Assembly: GCA_034008185.1 (NCBI GenBank)
Contig: CM067081.1
Span: 22,319,821-22,383,820, forward strand
Length of the DNA stretch: 64,000 nucleotides
Direction of reading: 5' to 3'
DNA from: Gorsachius magnificus
Lineage: Eukaryota > Chordata > Aves > Pelecaniformes > Ardeidae
Shown: piece after piece, positions 12,401-25,380 of the stretch
How the letters are laid out: each line of letters begins with the position of its first letter
Position numbering within the stretch: position 1 is the first letter of the stretch
Made by a program: the position numbers and the translations under genes
The notes under the pieces: generated by a model
Told to the model about the DNA's origin: nothing
What the model saw: the letters and a program-made list of their open reading frames with translations, nothing else
The model's database searches: none

Positions 12401-14663
12401 CTGTACCACAAGGAAAAGACAAAACAAAAAAGCCATGTGAACATTTGTTTTGCTACAAAGCACCAATTTTACCTCTCAGATGAGAGGTGCAGGGCTTTCC
12501 CTTGAAGGATTTGGGAAATAAGACGCAGTGTATGCATGTCAATCCAGGTTCACAATACCTGGGAAGTATTCCTTAAGAAATGAGAAATCAGAAGGACCTC
12601 AAATTCAGCAGAGCTTGGCTGCTTCAACACAACACAAAATTTAACCAAGCAGCAAAGCTACAACACTATGGAGACCTGACACTGCTGCCGTGGGACTGCT
12701 CAGGACCCGGGCATTCAGACAAAAGAGCTGGGATTCATTGAATATTCATGGCAGTAAAACATGATTCCACTCTCTTTTGAGCTATGCATGGCACTGCTCT
12801 GAAAACCTGAGGAGAGTCACAGATAATAATTGCCATTCAAGCCCCTTTATTTTCATTTATCAGTCTCACATGACTTGGAAAGGCACTTCTCTCCCCACTG
12901 AGCTTTCAAAGTGACAGCAACAAGACTGGCTGTGTCCTGTTTTCTCAGCTTGGGGATTTGAAGAGCAATCCATGTACCACACGTGCAATCAAAATTTGGA
13001 GAGCAATGTCCCCCAGGGAGAGACTTGAGGCTTTTTTCCCCAGTTTCACCTACCGCTCCAGTGCTATTATACCTAAATTACATTGATGTAAGGAAAAAAT
13101 CTAGTCCCCTCTGCCTTGGCACGTACAAAGCAATAAAACAAAGTGCAAGGATCTTTCTCCAATGGGCAGTTTTTGATCAGCTTCCTCTTCTGTGTCACTT
13201 AAAGGAGGACAAGTGTCCCATGAGATAATAATTGCTTTGCATGTGACTGCACAGTAAGCCTGAAAACAAGATGGAGCCAAGTCGGCTGAGACACCACTTG
13301 CTTCATGGCACTAAAATAATATTCTTCAACTCTAGAGATGGCAAAAATTTCAAGTTTTATAAAACATCTTACATGCAGATAGTATCATCTTTAACCAATG
13401 ATGTAAAATAATGTCAAACTCCCTCTAGCAGAAGAATAACAACTGGTGTATGTATAATTAAAACATAATGAAGATGCATTTATTTTTAAAAAGCATGATT
13501 TTTATCACTCCTTGCATGGGGAAAAAGAAACAAAAGACCATAAAATCTTTGCTGATACTATTTTAGATGACAGTGCCTTGGTATTAATAGTAGGTCACCC
13601 AAGTCCTCTGGTCTTTGTGTTGCTGAATTAGGCCCCAAATGTCTCAAAATGAGAAGCTAAAGTGAAAACCACTTTTCAAAATGCAGCTGCATTTAAGAAC
13701 TAAAAAAGAGAATGGCAAAAGATGAAGCATAGCAGAACCTGGAGGTCAAGAGTATCAGGATGTACTTAGACAAGCACCCCATTAAAACAAACCACTAGAG
13801 GTGTATGATTTCCAGGGAAACACCAACATACTGTTACAGAAGAAATCAGTAGCCAGGATATTTTTAAAATGCGTCATGTTTCAAGAATGTGAGATTACCA
13901 ATAGCTGCACAGAAATTAATTAGATTCAAGTTCCTATAACTAGTTAGGCTAATGATTAGACTGGTCTCCTCTTTGAGAAAGGGAAACTAGCGATTAAAGT
14001 AAGAAAGCTTTGAGCTATTAATTCTTATAACCTTTACAGTTGACTTCATTATCATACTCTTTAATTTGAGTAAATACATTGAAATTTTGACCTTGAACTC
14101 ATCTCTTACCTTTTAAAGAGGCTACACCTACTACTGCAAACTCGAAGACTGAGCATGCCTGGAACTTTTAAAATCCTTTATAACCAGTTTTCCCACAGAC
14201 AAGAACACAGAAATCTACAAGTTATTCAGTGTCTCCCAAGGTTCCACGTTTATCTTGCCATACATCATAGCAGATGAGAGATGTTTTTCCTTTCCCTTAG
14301 AGTGAACACCGAATTCAAAATTTAACAGAATGAAGCCTAAGCAACACAGCCCAGTTAGTGCAGCACAGCACAAGGAGGCATTGCACTGATATTTCACAAC
14401 ATGGAAAAAAATACTGTTGTCCTGAAGCTGGGGGTACTGAAGTGTTTTATAAGTAGTGTGAAATGATGAAATATACAGGCTCTGCTGTGGCTGGGTATCC
14501 ATAAAGCAACAATAAACCCACAGGTAATTGTTATGCATTGAGACACACTGTCACTTGGAAGCAAGAGTCAGCAATTAAGTATTTATAAAAAGGGCCTGAG
14601 CTAACCTAACCATGTGGTTCTCCAAAAACAAATACTAAAATATGGTATTATAACTGCCTCAGA
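12401..14663. other. Unique AT-rich sequence, no gene recognised
   Basis: A weak tail-relic-like string ('ccagtgctattatacctaaatta' region, about 13055-13110) may be another decayed retroposon end. Otherwise I see only short chance frames and AT-rich single-copy sequence. Confidence 0.5.
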
Positions 14664-14727
14664 GTCTGGGCTTGCTCCCATCAAAGTCAACTGCAAATAT
14701 TCCATGGGCTGCTGGCAACAGGACTGG
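14664..14727. repeat. Ancient CR1-type 3'-tail relic (sauropsid)
   Basis: Reads tctgggcttgctcccatcaa, then agtcaactgcaaatattcca, then tgggctgctgg...caggactgg. It matches the old 'gctcccattgaagtcaatggcaaaactcccattgacttcaatggg..caggat' layout with several substitutions. It is too short to assign a subfamily. Confidence 0.45.
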
Positions 14728-17235
14728 ATACTTCATGACTTTTTCACAACAGCACGTTATTAACTTTTGATACACAAAACCACAGGTAGAAGTCTTAGCA
14801 GTGCTCAATAAATTATGAGATCATGTGCTCGATGTTACTGTTCAGCTGAAATCTGATGCATTACATAAAGACAAACCCTTCCCTCGCACACGGGGATATT
14901 AAGATCATGGACCATAAGAAGAGGCAAAGGGTTATCTTTGTATTTTGGGTGGCCCTTCCCCTTCCAAGCCAGGGAAGTGCATAGCTTCACTTCATTGCCC
15001 TAGGAGGATATCTGGGCATTCAGAAGACCACAATCTGCCAGGGAGAAGCGTGGTTACAGTCATAAACTTTTCTTAAACCTGGTGACACCTCTGCTCTGGC
15101 TCATAATTCTCAACACCATTTTAGGGACTGCAAGCACGTGTAATGAATATACCTACTACATACCTTCTCTCTTATTTACACTGCAGGGCTGGCAAGTGCA
15201 ACACGCTTCTCCCCCCACAGTAAAAAAAAATGTTCATGAAGGTTTTGGTAATGATTGGAAGGCTGAGGAAATTTTTCACTGTAACACTAAGTATTGAGAC
15301 ACCAATTATTAATAAATTCTTGCCCTCTTGCCTAATTTTGCTGGAACACACTCTTTGTTTTTATGATTCCCATGCAGCTTTGCGGCTCAGCTATTTCGAG
15401 ACTTCCTAGAAGCAGTGACATGTATTCAAGTGACATGTGCCAACTGTGAGGAAGCACTCACCTTATAAAGCTCCATTCATTTCAATGCTAGCACAACTGG
15501 GACTTTTATAAGGCAAAAACCAAATCCAAACCAAGCCACTGAATTCAGGGTAGTGGACCAAAGTTAACAATGTGGTATTGCAGCCAAGTATTAATAATAA
15601 GCTTCCTTCTCTTTTTAAAGAGAGTTTTCCACATTTCCTTGATTCACTTAGAGAGGGGAAAAAAAAAGTAAATAAAAAAGCCTAGAGCTGCAGAGAACAT
15701 GGGAGATAAGAGGTGTGCTGACAACTGTAGCCTGTGTAAAAAAGGGGATCACTTAAAACTAGCTCTTGCTTCCAGCACGACAAGTTTTGATAGCAGATGC
15801 AGCACAGCAGTTTAGAAACAAAGATTTGTATGCATTTGAAACAAACCTTCCTATTCACCTTCTTCCAGACAAAACCTCTGTACCATATTTATGGTTTTCT
15901 GGCAGTATTTTGCACTGAAATTAAGCATGTAGCTTTTGGGTCACATGGATGCTCTTTCTGTGGGCACATGCTTCGTGTCCAAAAGAAACTGAAAGGAATA
16001 AATTCCATGATCATGAGAAGTCAGAGCTGCTGGAATTTTATGGCCAAAACTAGATTCTGCTGAATTATAGACAGCAGTGTGGCGTAACCACTGCTGTGGA
16101 AATCTGCCGGCTGATTTCCAGAGGCCTTGGGCTCAAGTTTTGAATGGCAAGCCTCTTGGAAAGGAAACGGACCTTTACTCCTTCCATATGGCAGTGCTGA
16201 TAGCTGGGTCATTCCATTTATCCTAGTTAAAATGTTAACGGTGTTAATTTTTCAGTGATGGGTTAAAAAAAAAAAATAGTCATTCTGCTTGGAGAACAGG
16301 GGTTTTTGCTTAACGTTGGTAGGAGCCTCCTGTTTAAAATCTGTTGGGAAAATTTCCAGTATATCAATCATACACGTTTGTCTTGAGAGCTTCACAATCT
16401 CTGTACATTCTTGGTCTGAACCACTGAAAGGATTATGTTGCTGAGATTTCCCTGAGCAATATTAAAGAACAGGTTGAGTCAGTAACAGTTGAGTAATAGT
16501 TGAGGGTGAGCCTGCCTTGGTCTGGCCTATTTTACAATTCTTGAGTCATTTTTGACAAGGACTTATAAGAACAGAGGACAACTTCGGGACATTCAACTAT
16601 CATGAAAACATTTCAAAAAACTAAAGCATAGACACCTAAATATATGTTTGATGCTGCAAACAGTTCAGCTCCTATTTAGCTTTAATCACAGTAGTAGTCC
16701 CACTCACTACTTCTAAGCAGGTAATTTTAAATAACGCGTGACACAGGAGCAGGGCCTGTTACACTAAATGAATTCTACAATTTTTTTTTCCCCAGAGCTT
16801 TAAAAAGCAGGTCATAGACACAGCTAAGTATCTAAATGTAAACATTTTGGCCTCAGCTTTAGAATTTTAAAGTAATTTTCAATTGGAGAAGTTTAATGAG
16901 TGTAACAAAAACTCCCCTAGTGTGCTAGACTAGCATAGTTTGGCCTGAACAGAAATTTTACATTATGACACCTAGTTTTAATTTTAGCAGTATAGCTCGT
17001 GAAAATTAAGGAAGAAAATGGGAAAACATTTAAGTATGTACTGATTGGTAGATTTGCCTACTACCAGTTTAATTTAGCCCTGCTATCAACCCCAGAGGAA
17101 GGAAAAAAGGTTTTCAGATGTATGCATATGACCTGATTTATCCTTGCATGACAGTGTTAGAAATGTGTCTGTGTTTGGGAAACTTTCTGCTGTTTTCAGT
17201 ATTTTCTGCATTTCTCTGTAAAAAAGATCCTGGAG
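14728..17235. other. Unique AT-rich sequence, no gene recognised
   Basis: Single-copy sequence with short chance frames only. A short run near 15470-15520 ('ttcatttcaatgctagcaca') is faintly like the old tail relics but too weak to call. Confidence 0.5.
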
Positions 17236-17311
17236 TTGGTAGTGTTAGGTTTACTGTTGGACTCTATGATCTTAAAGGTCTTTTCCAACCTAAATGATTC
17301 TATGATTCTAA
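17236..17311 (+). mobile_element. CR1 LINE 3'-terminal fragment (about 76 bp)
   Basis: Begins with 'tggtagtgttaggtttactg' and runs through 'ttggactctatgatcttaaa' and 'ggtcttttccaacctaaatg' to a tail of attctatg/attcta units. The same order ends the CR1 copy at 57.5 kb. CR1 elements insert by target-primed reverse transcription and are usually severely 5'-truncated, so a bare 3' end of this size is ordinary. It resembles the 56-57-kb subfamily more than the 20-kb and 37-kb one. Confidence 0.9.
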
Positions 17312-17521
17312 GAATCTTTCTTGGCTGACTGACAGCTCATCCCTGGAGCAAAGCATTATGAAGCTTTCACTTCGAGCCTTTGTGACAAGTGACATATTCC
17401 ATATTCCCTCTTCAATCCAGCCAGGATCTGCCTTTTTGCCCTAGAGTTGGAATGCCCTGCATCCTCCTTGTACGAAGCTACTACATATCTGTGTAATAAA
17501 ACCTTCTTGGTTGTAACACAG

Positions 17522-17642
17522 CTTTCCAAGGGAAAGGATGAAAGCTTTGGTGCTTAACAGACTTAAAAGCAAGCTGAACAAAACACCAGAAATTCTAAAT
17601 GAAAATGATACTTCTGCATTTCAAATTGCAGTGGTAGAGAAG
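17522..17642 (+). CDS. Candidate coding exon A of an unknown gene
   Basis: A good acceptor ('accttcttggttgtaacacag', AG at 17520-17521) precedes this interval and a near-consensus donor (gagaag|gtgagt, GT at 17643) follows. One frame is open throughout and, from an ATG at 17538, reads MKALVLNRLKSKLNKTPEIL then NENDTSAFQIAVVEK, ending exactly on a codon boundary at the donor. The next candidate exon, 191 bp downstream, is open in the compatible phase. I recognise no protein family. The upstream codons back to the acceptor are open, so the ATG may be internal or a start. Chance pairing of good splice motifs cannot be excluded. Confidence 0.25.
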
Positions 17643-17833
17643 GTGAGTTGCTTCTCTTTAAATCAAAATTCTTGCTATTGCTTGCCTTCCGCAATGCTTT
17701 GAAACCACAGAGTTATGAGAGAAGGGGATTACACAAGCTTGTATTTCACAAGGGTTGTTCCTCCTCTCTGGGCAGGGAAGGAATCATTAAGACTTTACTT
17801 CAACCATAGAGTGCAGAGTATTGCTCTTCTCAG

Positions 17834-17902
17834 TTAAGCATTGGAAGACACGCTGATGAAGGAGAACCTGAAGAGCAGCTGACGAAACTGGGACCTTATC
17901 AG
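17834..17902 (+). CDS. Candidate coding exon B of the same unknown gene
   Basis: Preceded by 'gagtattgctcttctcag' (AG at 17832-17833) and followed by 'ccttatcag|gtatgg' (GT at 17903). The 69-bp interval is exactly 23 codons in phase 0, reading LSIGRHADEGEPEEQLTKLG then PYQ, and joins candidate exon A (17522-17642) without breaking frame. The other two frames contain stops. It is acidic and polar with no motif I recognise. Both exons stand or fall together. Confidence 0.22.
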
Positions 17903-19689
17903 GTATGGATAACAGTGCCACATTTTTACTTTCTACCTAACCTTAGACAAATTGAACAAATTATTTGCTCCTTTTTATGAATAAGAAATCTTTAATATCT
18001 CATTTAAATCTGCCTTTAACTAAAGGGTAGGCAACACAAATAATCATAAGATCACCTTCATTACTCAGACAAGGCTGCCATCTTTCAAATTCAGGACTAA
18101 TCATTCTTACATTGCCAGGTGAGAAATGACTCCCACTTCACTCTGCTCAGAGGTCTTCCAAACAAGCATCACCATTTTGCATTCACTGAAAGGCTTCGTA
18201 GCTCTTTACAGAACAATACAGGACTGGACAACATGTGCATATAGAACAATTCCTATCACACCAAAAGGACTGGTTTGGGACTTACGCTGTCCATGCCACG
18301 TCTTTAACAAGGCACGCAGTGGGCACGAGAAACAAGCCAAACCAGAAGTATCCACATCTTAACACCATTCCAGCCTGTGAAGAAAACAAGCAAATAAATC
18401 ACGAGTATTTTCAAGCTGTTACATGTTAAGTGGTTGGTTACAAGGAAAAGGTAGAGTGACAGCATCAAACAGGTACTGTATCCACAATGCGGCTGATGTT
18501 GAAATTTGGTGGTGGTGGTAAGTCTCAACTAACAGAAGTTGGGCCTGTGATGAACAAACAGTCAATGGCATTTCTCATTGCAATCATTCCTTATGATCTC
18601 AAATTCCTTTGAAACTTCCTCAAAATATCAAGCATTTTGATGAAATCCTCCACTGATATTAATTTGTGGATCTAGGCAGGCATGTTTTGACTCATGGAGA
18701 AGTGCAGCGTAAGTATATTTAGCTTGCACTTTTGACTATCCTTTGTGCCCTTTGCTTACTCTCTTTCTACCCACAGTTGTAGGTCTCTGAGCAGCATCAA
18801 AATAACATTAAAAAAAATTATATTTCTCACTAAATTGTTTCATTCATATTCTACTTAAATACAGAATCTCCTGTTCAAATTACTGCTGCCTGAAGCCCGG
18901 GGTGGGAAAGACTCATTCCTGTCTCACAAATGGCTTGGGTTTTGGTTTGTTTGTTTTTTTAAATAAACAGAGCTCGAAATTTATATTTGTGTTTTTCTCA
19001 TTGTCGTAATGCTTGAACAAAAAGCTTCGTAGGATTTGACAAGGAAGATATCTGGAAACCCTGCAAGTCCCAGCATACACACATTGTTATGGAACAAAGC
19101 TGAAATACAGCACTATTTACAGAAATGCTATTTTAGGTCATTAGACTCCTTTACAGATAAATTAATGGGGAGTAAGGCCTGGGTTTGCTACACAAAAGAC
19201 TTGAGATGACCTCACCATCTCTTGCATGTGCACATACACAGTTCCCGTAAGAATAATTTAAGTTCTCTAGTACATTAGAAACAGAAAAGATTTTTTTTGT
19301 GTAATGACTCGTGCATAGCACACAACTAAAACAGGGGCTGAAAGGTGTCAACGGCATTTCCAGCAGCTAGCCACACTTTGCTCTCTTTCCAGTTATGGAC
19401 GCTACCACATCTCTTCCCCAAAACCTTTACTTCTCAGTATTTTGTAGGCCATACACAATACACACTTATCTACCCATGTTCACGTGCGATGTTGCTGGAG
19501 GCAGGGAGGCCTATATGCACAGACACTGAACTAAAGTGGCTGTCTGACCAGCGTACCGCAGGCTTGGCTGGCTCAGCCGTGCCTCCCTGTCAGAGCACTG
19601 ACGAGAGCAGCAGCCCACAGCGCTGATGTGCCAGGGTGTTTTACAGACAAACACAAAGTTGAGCTCCAGAAGACAGAACCAAGCAAAAC
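17903..19689. other. Unique sequence, no gene recognised
   Basis: Single-copy DNA. No continuation of the candidate exon pair is evident, although a third exon could be missed by eye. Short overlapping frames near 18126-18430 look like chance. Confidence 0.45.
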
Positions 19690-20354
19690 ATTGTGGATGA
19701 AAAGCTGGACATGAGCCAGCAATGTGTGCTGGCAGCCCAGAAGGCCAACCGTACCCTGGGCTGCATCAAGAGAAGCGTGGCCAGCAGGTTGAGGGAGGTG
19801 ATTCTGCCCCTCTACTCTGCTCTGGTGAGACCTCACCTAGAGTCTTGCGTCCAGCTCTGGAGCCCTCAGCACAAGAAGGACACAGAACTGTTGGAGCGGG
19901 TCCAGAGGAGGGCTACTAAAATGATCTGAGGGCTGGAGCACCTCTCCTACGAGGACAGGCTGAGAGAGTTGGGCTTGTTCAGCCTGGAGAAGAGAAGGCT
20001 GCGGGGAGACCTGATTATGGCCTTCCAGTACTTAAAGGGGGCCTACAGGAAAGATGGGGACAATCTTTTTAGTAGGGCCAGCTGTAACAGGACAAGGGGT
20101 AATGGTTTTAAACTAAACCAGGGTAGGTTTAGACTGGATATAAGGAAGAAATTCTTTACAACGAGGGTGGTGAAACACTGGAACAGGTTGCCCAGAGAGG
20201 TGGTGGAGGCCCCATCCCTGGAAACATTCAAGGCCAGGTTGGACGGGGCTCTGAGAAACCTGATCTAGTTAGTGGTGTCCCTGCTCATTGCAGGGGGGTT
20301 GGACTAGATGACCTCTAGGGGTCCCTTCCAACCCAAAACATTCTATGATTCTAT
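19690..20354 (+). mobile_element. 5'-truncated CR1 LINE copy
   Basis: The sequence begins abruptly inside the C-terminal part of CR1 ORF2 and runs through the 3' UTR ('ggggggttggactagatgac', 'ggtcccttccaacccaaaac') to the tail ttctatgattctat at 20341-20354. It is very similar to the 3' part of the 37-kb copy in both protein and UTR, so the two are one subfamily of similar age. No target-site duplication is seen, which is usual for CR1. Confidence 0.96.
19693..20268 (+). pseudogene. CR1 ORF2 C-terminal fragment, one in-frame stop
   Basis: One frame covers the region after the reverse transcriptase. It starts [14 protein letters not shown] and contains SREV-type and [10 protein letters not shown] strings, [11 protein letters not shown], then [32 protein letters not shown] and [12 protein letters not shown]. 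The frame is broken only by TGA at 19927-19929 between ATKMI and GLEHL, and ends at TAG 20266-20268, where the 37-kb copy has CAG and reads further. This portion of CR1 ORF2 is normally the C-terminal extension of an endonuclease-reverse transcriptase of roughly 1000 residues. Here it is a dead fragment with no catalytic domain. Confidence 0.93.
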
Positions 20355-23300
20355 CTACTAGCCTTAGAAATACATTGTGAGAAGACAAAATTTGTAATTA
20401 TACCCTTTGTAAGACAAACGTGGTTGATCACAACAGAAGGAACTCAAACCACTCACTCTACAGCAAAGCTTTAAAACTGAGAAAAGCCATCACATCGCAT
20501 TGCCAGGATGTCCACCAGCAGCACCCAGCATCTTGAAGTTGTCCACCTCACAACTCAGTTGTATTTAGCAGCAACTTGCCCTTGGATTGCCAAACAGTGA
20601 GTACTTCCAAAAGCATTTTTCACTTTTGAATGTTAAATCCTCCATGCTGTTGCTGGACTAACAGATCAGTGGTAAATCTTGTGTCGAAACCAAGAGCGAG
20701 CTAGACTGTGCTAAAACATTTATGGACACTTTGCCACCCACACAGACAGTAAGCAAAAACATTCCAGTCCCGGAATCAGCTCTCGGTTATTTGTGAGCCC
20801 TCATGCCTACTTTCACATGAGAATGCCACAAGAATATGGGCAGTTTTGATCCATGCTTATTTAAGGAAAAGGACGTCCAGGAATAAGAGGGAAATCTTAA
20901 CTTTATTGTTAGCCAAAGAGCTGAACTGTAATAACACAGTGGCAAAACATAATGAGATTTATCCTCATGCTTTGCTTTTCTTTGGCTGTGACCCTGCAAG
21001 TGCTAGCAGTCTAATCACATCAGCATTTCCACTGACCATCCTTCCACTGCCTGTGCTAATAAAAGGCTAAAAAAGGGCCATAGTATTTTATATGCATTTT
21101 CTGCTATTTTGGCTTCAAATATTTTATGTTCCACTCTTTGCTTTTCTAGCTGAAAGCAACTCAACACACTTAAGGCGCAGAACAATCCGAGTGCGTTCAG
21201 TGGAAGTTGAAATGCTGTTATTGTCATTATAAATGTTGACAACTCAATCAATGGCTATGAATTTGGACATCTCATGTGTTAAGCTTGACATCAAAAAACC
21301 TCAAGCCTTTGAGGTTTTTGCCTGCAATTATGCATTTTACTCAAGTATTATTCTGTCCACAAACTGCTCCATAACAATAAAACCATTCATCTCATCTGAA
21401 CCCTGTCAGACACTCACTTAACTACTGGCAAGCCTTTTTGCACGCAACCATCTCCAAGATTTTACTCTATTCCTAAGCTCATCTGGGAGGTTTCTTCCCT
21501 GCTCATCTCTACTTTCCTCTTGGAGTTACACGACTACTATGCTGCACAACAGTGAACTGCTTTATCTTGCGTGCACAGCTCTGAACTCTGCCTCCTCTCT
21601 GGTGGGGTTACGCCATCTGCTCACAGGATGGGAACTCCTCAGCAAAGGATTCACTGGAAACCACCAAACAGGTTCTGGGCACATCCCACATAGACAGCAT
21701 TTTTAGGATATTCTCCAGCTTGTAGAATAGAGGGCTGGGTTATGACCAGAAGCTATAGTAAGAACACTATATATTGCAACAAAGCTTTCCTCGGGCTTCA
21801 CGGCTCTTGCTGCGCTCTAGTCCAGTTGTTCAGCTATTCACGCCAGCAGTGAAGACAGTACTGCAATACATCTTCAGAGAAACATGGCATTTCCATACCC
21901 AGCCCCAACAAGTTACACCCTTCAGCTATCAGTTATCTACCCCAGATAAGAAAAGCAGAGCTAGGAACCACCACCTTTTTTTTTTTTTTTTTTCCTTTTT
22001 TAGAAGGTCACAGAGGGGGAGGAGAAATAGTTTGTTTTTTAAACAAATTCAAAATTTGACCAGCTCTGTCATCACACAGGCCCCACGATACGCAACTAAG
22101 TAATTCGTATTCTGTCTAGTGATGTATGCAACTAAGTCATTTTTGTTCTGTCTACTGATGTAAACATTAGTGACTAGCACATCCAAAGCCAACTACCAGA
22201 AACCATTCATCACAAGGCACCCCAAAACCACTTGAGACTAATGCAAGTCCTCCTGCTGAAGACACTGCAGCTTCAAATGCTGCCATCAGAAAACTGTCTT
22301 CAAGCACTGACAAGGCTGCGTTTTAGAGGAGTGATAGCTTTTGTTAAAATGAAAGAATAGGAACAACAAGAAAAAGCTTAAAAGCTTAGCTCCAGTTATT
22401 TCAACTGAGGAGCACACAGTTTACATCCCAGTACCTTTAACCTCTTGTAAACTGGCTTTGTAAGGGTAGGTACTACTTTATTTTTTTTCCCTTTTAAACA
22501 CAGCAAAAAAGAGTTACACTACTAGACAGTCAGAATAACTAGGAAGATCTGCTTTGTACTAGTATTTTAGAAAGCCTAGGTTAATGGTTTTTTGATTTTG
22601 TTTGGGTTTTTCTTGTTTGCTCCTTCTAAACCAAGGACACTCTCTACACAAGCATATCAAACAGAGAAGAGGTTGTTTGAAAAAAAAATCTTGAATTGAA
22701 ATATGGAATACATTTCAAACTCTTTTCTCCGTTTTACTATCTTTCTTAGTATGCAAATAAGCATCGTTCATAGTTTTCCTTTTCTACCAATAGGTGGTGC
22801 CACTATTTTCAACAACAACTTCCAAGGAGAACAACAAGGCCAGAAGTGCCCAGGGATGGGAATTCAGATATCCAGACTGTTTTGGCATTCTTATCATAGC
22901 ATGGTTAGACAACAACTTGGGACCAGTAAATGATTAGACACAAACCAAACAAGGGTCTCAATCATCTTAGATCATTCAAGAAAAGTGAGACAAAATTTAA
23001 ATTCATAATTTGAACATTAAAAGCTTTTTATTACTTCATTTCCTCATATACCCATGCATCCCAACTGAGAGAAAAATGGACAGCAAAAGCATAAGATCAC
23101 AATGGAAACAGCTGGCTTTGTATTTACAGTGTGACAAAAATTATTACTGGAAGTGCGCCTGTATCCTGATCATAGCTCTCTCTCCATGAGACACGGATAA
23201 GGACCCAATAAGCTGCTCAATTATGGCTTCATACCCATTCAGTTCCAGCTTTATACACTAGGGATCCAAGTCCAACCTGCAGTCAGGCAATCAGTCAATT

Positions 23301-25304
23301 CACTTTGGTCCCCACTAGTCAAACCTGGATGACAGCATGGCATTGCCTTTCGTAGCACTTGGGAAAGGAGGAGACAGGGAGAAGACTGCCACATGATTAC
23401 TGTGGGGGGTTCACATATAACAACAGCACAAGAAATGTTCATTGCCATCACTGAGATGCTATTGATCTCAACATCTATGACACTGAAGGATCCAGCTGAC
23501 TAGAGACACGTGGCTGGAGGTGTAAGTGCAACTCTAGGACCCTTGGCCCTGCTGCTCCACCTGCATTGCCTCAATAGCCAAAGCAGAAAGCAGTACATTG
23601 CTAGCAGGCAGTTAACCCCACCTTAAGGTAGTCAACCAAGGCACACTAGGTAGACATCTCTGCCAGTACCTCTCCTCCAGTTCTAGACCAGTAGCTTGGT
23701 CCGAGCACACCACTTGAGAAGGGCTAAAGCTGGGGCAGGGGAATCCCAGTTGCCCCATGTTAGGGAAGTCACTTGGAAGCACGTTTGTTATTCAGTTAAT
23801 GAGGACAGTCTTCTTCAAAGCCTGCCTCAGCCCACCACTCTGAGGTGCTACCCCTAGGTTCTCAGTCTCAGCTGTTTTCCCAATGCTGATAAGGTGCTGC
23901 TAGCTTGGGCAAACAATCCCACTCCACAACCCTGAAGTGTCAGTGCCTCACTTGATGGCATGGTGTATGGACAAATAGATTATTCTCCCCGACAAGCTCA
24001 GGCATTAACACTGGGACGCATCACAGCAATGCTCTTACTTTACTCTTGAAACCCCTAGGCTCCTGGGGAAGATTGCCTTTCATTTGCTCTGCAGCAATAG
24101 GGCCGATTTGGAAACTGCTTTAAAAGTCTAGGAAATAGTTTCAGTAGAAAGTTAAACACACTCTACCCCAATCTTCAAACTATTGTATTTTTAACGATGT
24201 TACACCTTAGACACCTTTGCTGCAGTTAGGGTTTGGTTTTGGTGGGGATTTTTAAAATGCTTTTCATGAACAAATTTGAAGCCTAACTTCAGTGGGAAGA
24301 AGAACAGATTCCATGCACAAAAAGCTATCACAGATTATTGAAACTATCACTGTGCAAACTCCCCTGCAAATACCTGATACATGCATGCAGTTCGTAGACC
24401 ATTACTCAGCCCTTCCTTCAGAGAACTACACCCTGCACCCTCCACATGGTCTGGGTCCTCTTAAGACTGAATATTTCAGTGCTAGCACTGGGTAGTTTTC
24501 TTGTTTCAGAAGAACTAGAAGTTTAATCTTGAAAGGACAAAAAAATCCTTATCAACCAAGTGGCTGAACAGATCTTAAGGAGACACAGGGCTTGCCATAG
24601 GACATACTAATGCTGTAAGCACGTGCCATGCAACAACTGGAAGATGCTGTGTCATACAGCAATCCATTTTTCATAAATTATTCTCAAGGCATCAACTAGC
24701 AATGGCGTTCTCCCACTTTAAATGATAAAACAGCATTTGTTAGATTCAGTCAAAACCTCCTATTCTTTCTATTAGCTTATGTGGAATGAATGATCATTAT
24801 CTCCACCCCATGCTGTTATATTGTACAAAACACACAAATTCTGTTATAATTACTGTTTTATGTGTACCAGACCCACCTTAAAGATCATACACATTAAAAC
24901 CCAAGTGCAGAGAGATGACAGGGTTTGCTCATGGTCACACAAATCAATTGCAGAGTTGGGCAGACTGCCTAAGTCCCTCAATTAAATCATACTACACAGA
25001 GACTGAGCCTACCGGAGCCCAAGTATGAAATATAATCAATATCCAAGAATGCAGGCTCAAGGATTTTCCCTGTGCACACCGGAACATAATATAGCCTCAA
25101 CATGAGTCGGTGCTTAAGAACTTTTTCCCCCAGTATAACCGTAGCCAGCTCCAGGCTGGACAGATTTACTAGATTCAGGGCTGACAGGCGTGATCAACAG
25201 ATTTACCAGCTCCCTCTTCAACAAGCATCTCAGCTGGAAATGTGCCTAAAGAATAACCCCTTTGGGTTAGTGGCAAAGTGTTAAAAAATGAGGCAAATGA
25301 ATTT
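20355..25304. other. Unique sequence, no gene recognised
   Basis: Includes an 18-base T run (21976-21993), a diverged 36-bp tandem duplication (22091-22162) and AT-rich blocks. A GC-balanced stretch at 23460-23960 has a repeat-like feel but matches no family I can name. No exon-like interval with convincing splice sites was found. Confidence 0.5.
22091..22162. repeat. Diverged 36-bp tandem duplication
   Basis: A unit with 'gcaactaagt' near its start and 'ttctgtctag/ctgatgta' at its end occurs at 22091-22126 and again at 22127-22162 with several substitutions between copies, so it is older than the 50-bp and 80-bp duplications in this window. Confidence 0.75.
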
Positions 25305-25380
25305 GATTTCCCCTCCTGCTTACACCACTGGGAGTCAGGAGTACCTCAAATGAAATCAGCGGAGCTCTGCCACTGAAAGG
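25305..25380. repeat. Ancient CR1-type 3'-tail relic (sauropsid)
   Basis: Shows 'ctgcttacaccactgggagt', then 'caggagtacctcaaatgaaa' and 'tcagcggagctctgcc'. This is the old 'cttacaccagtgtaaatcaggagtaactccattgaagtcaatggagt' tail with substitutions. It is one of the clearer members among the short relics. Confidence 0.5.
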
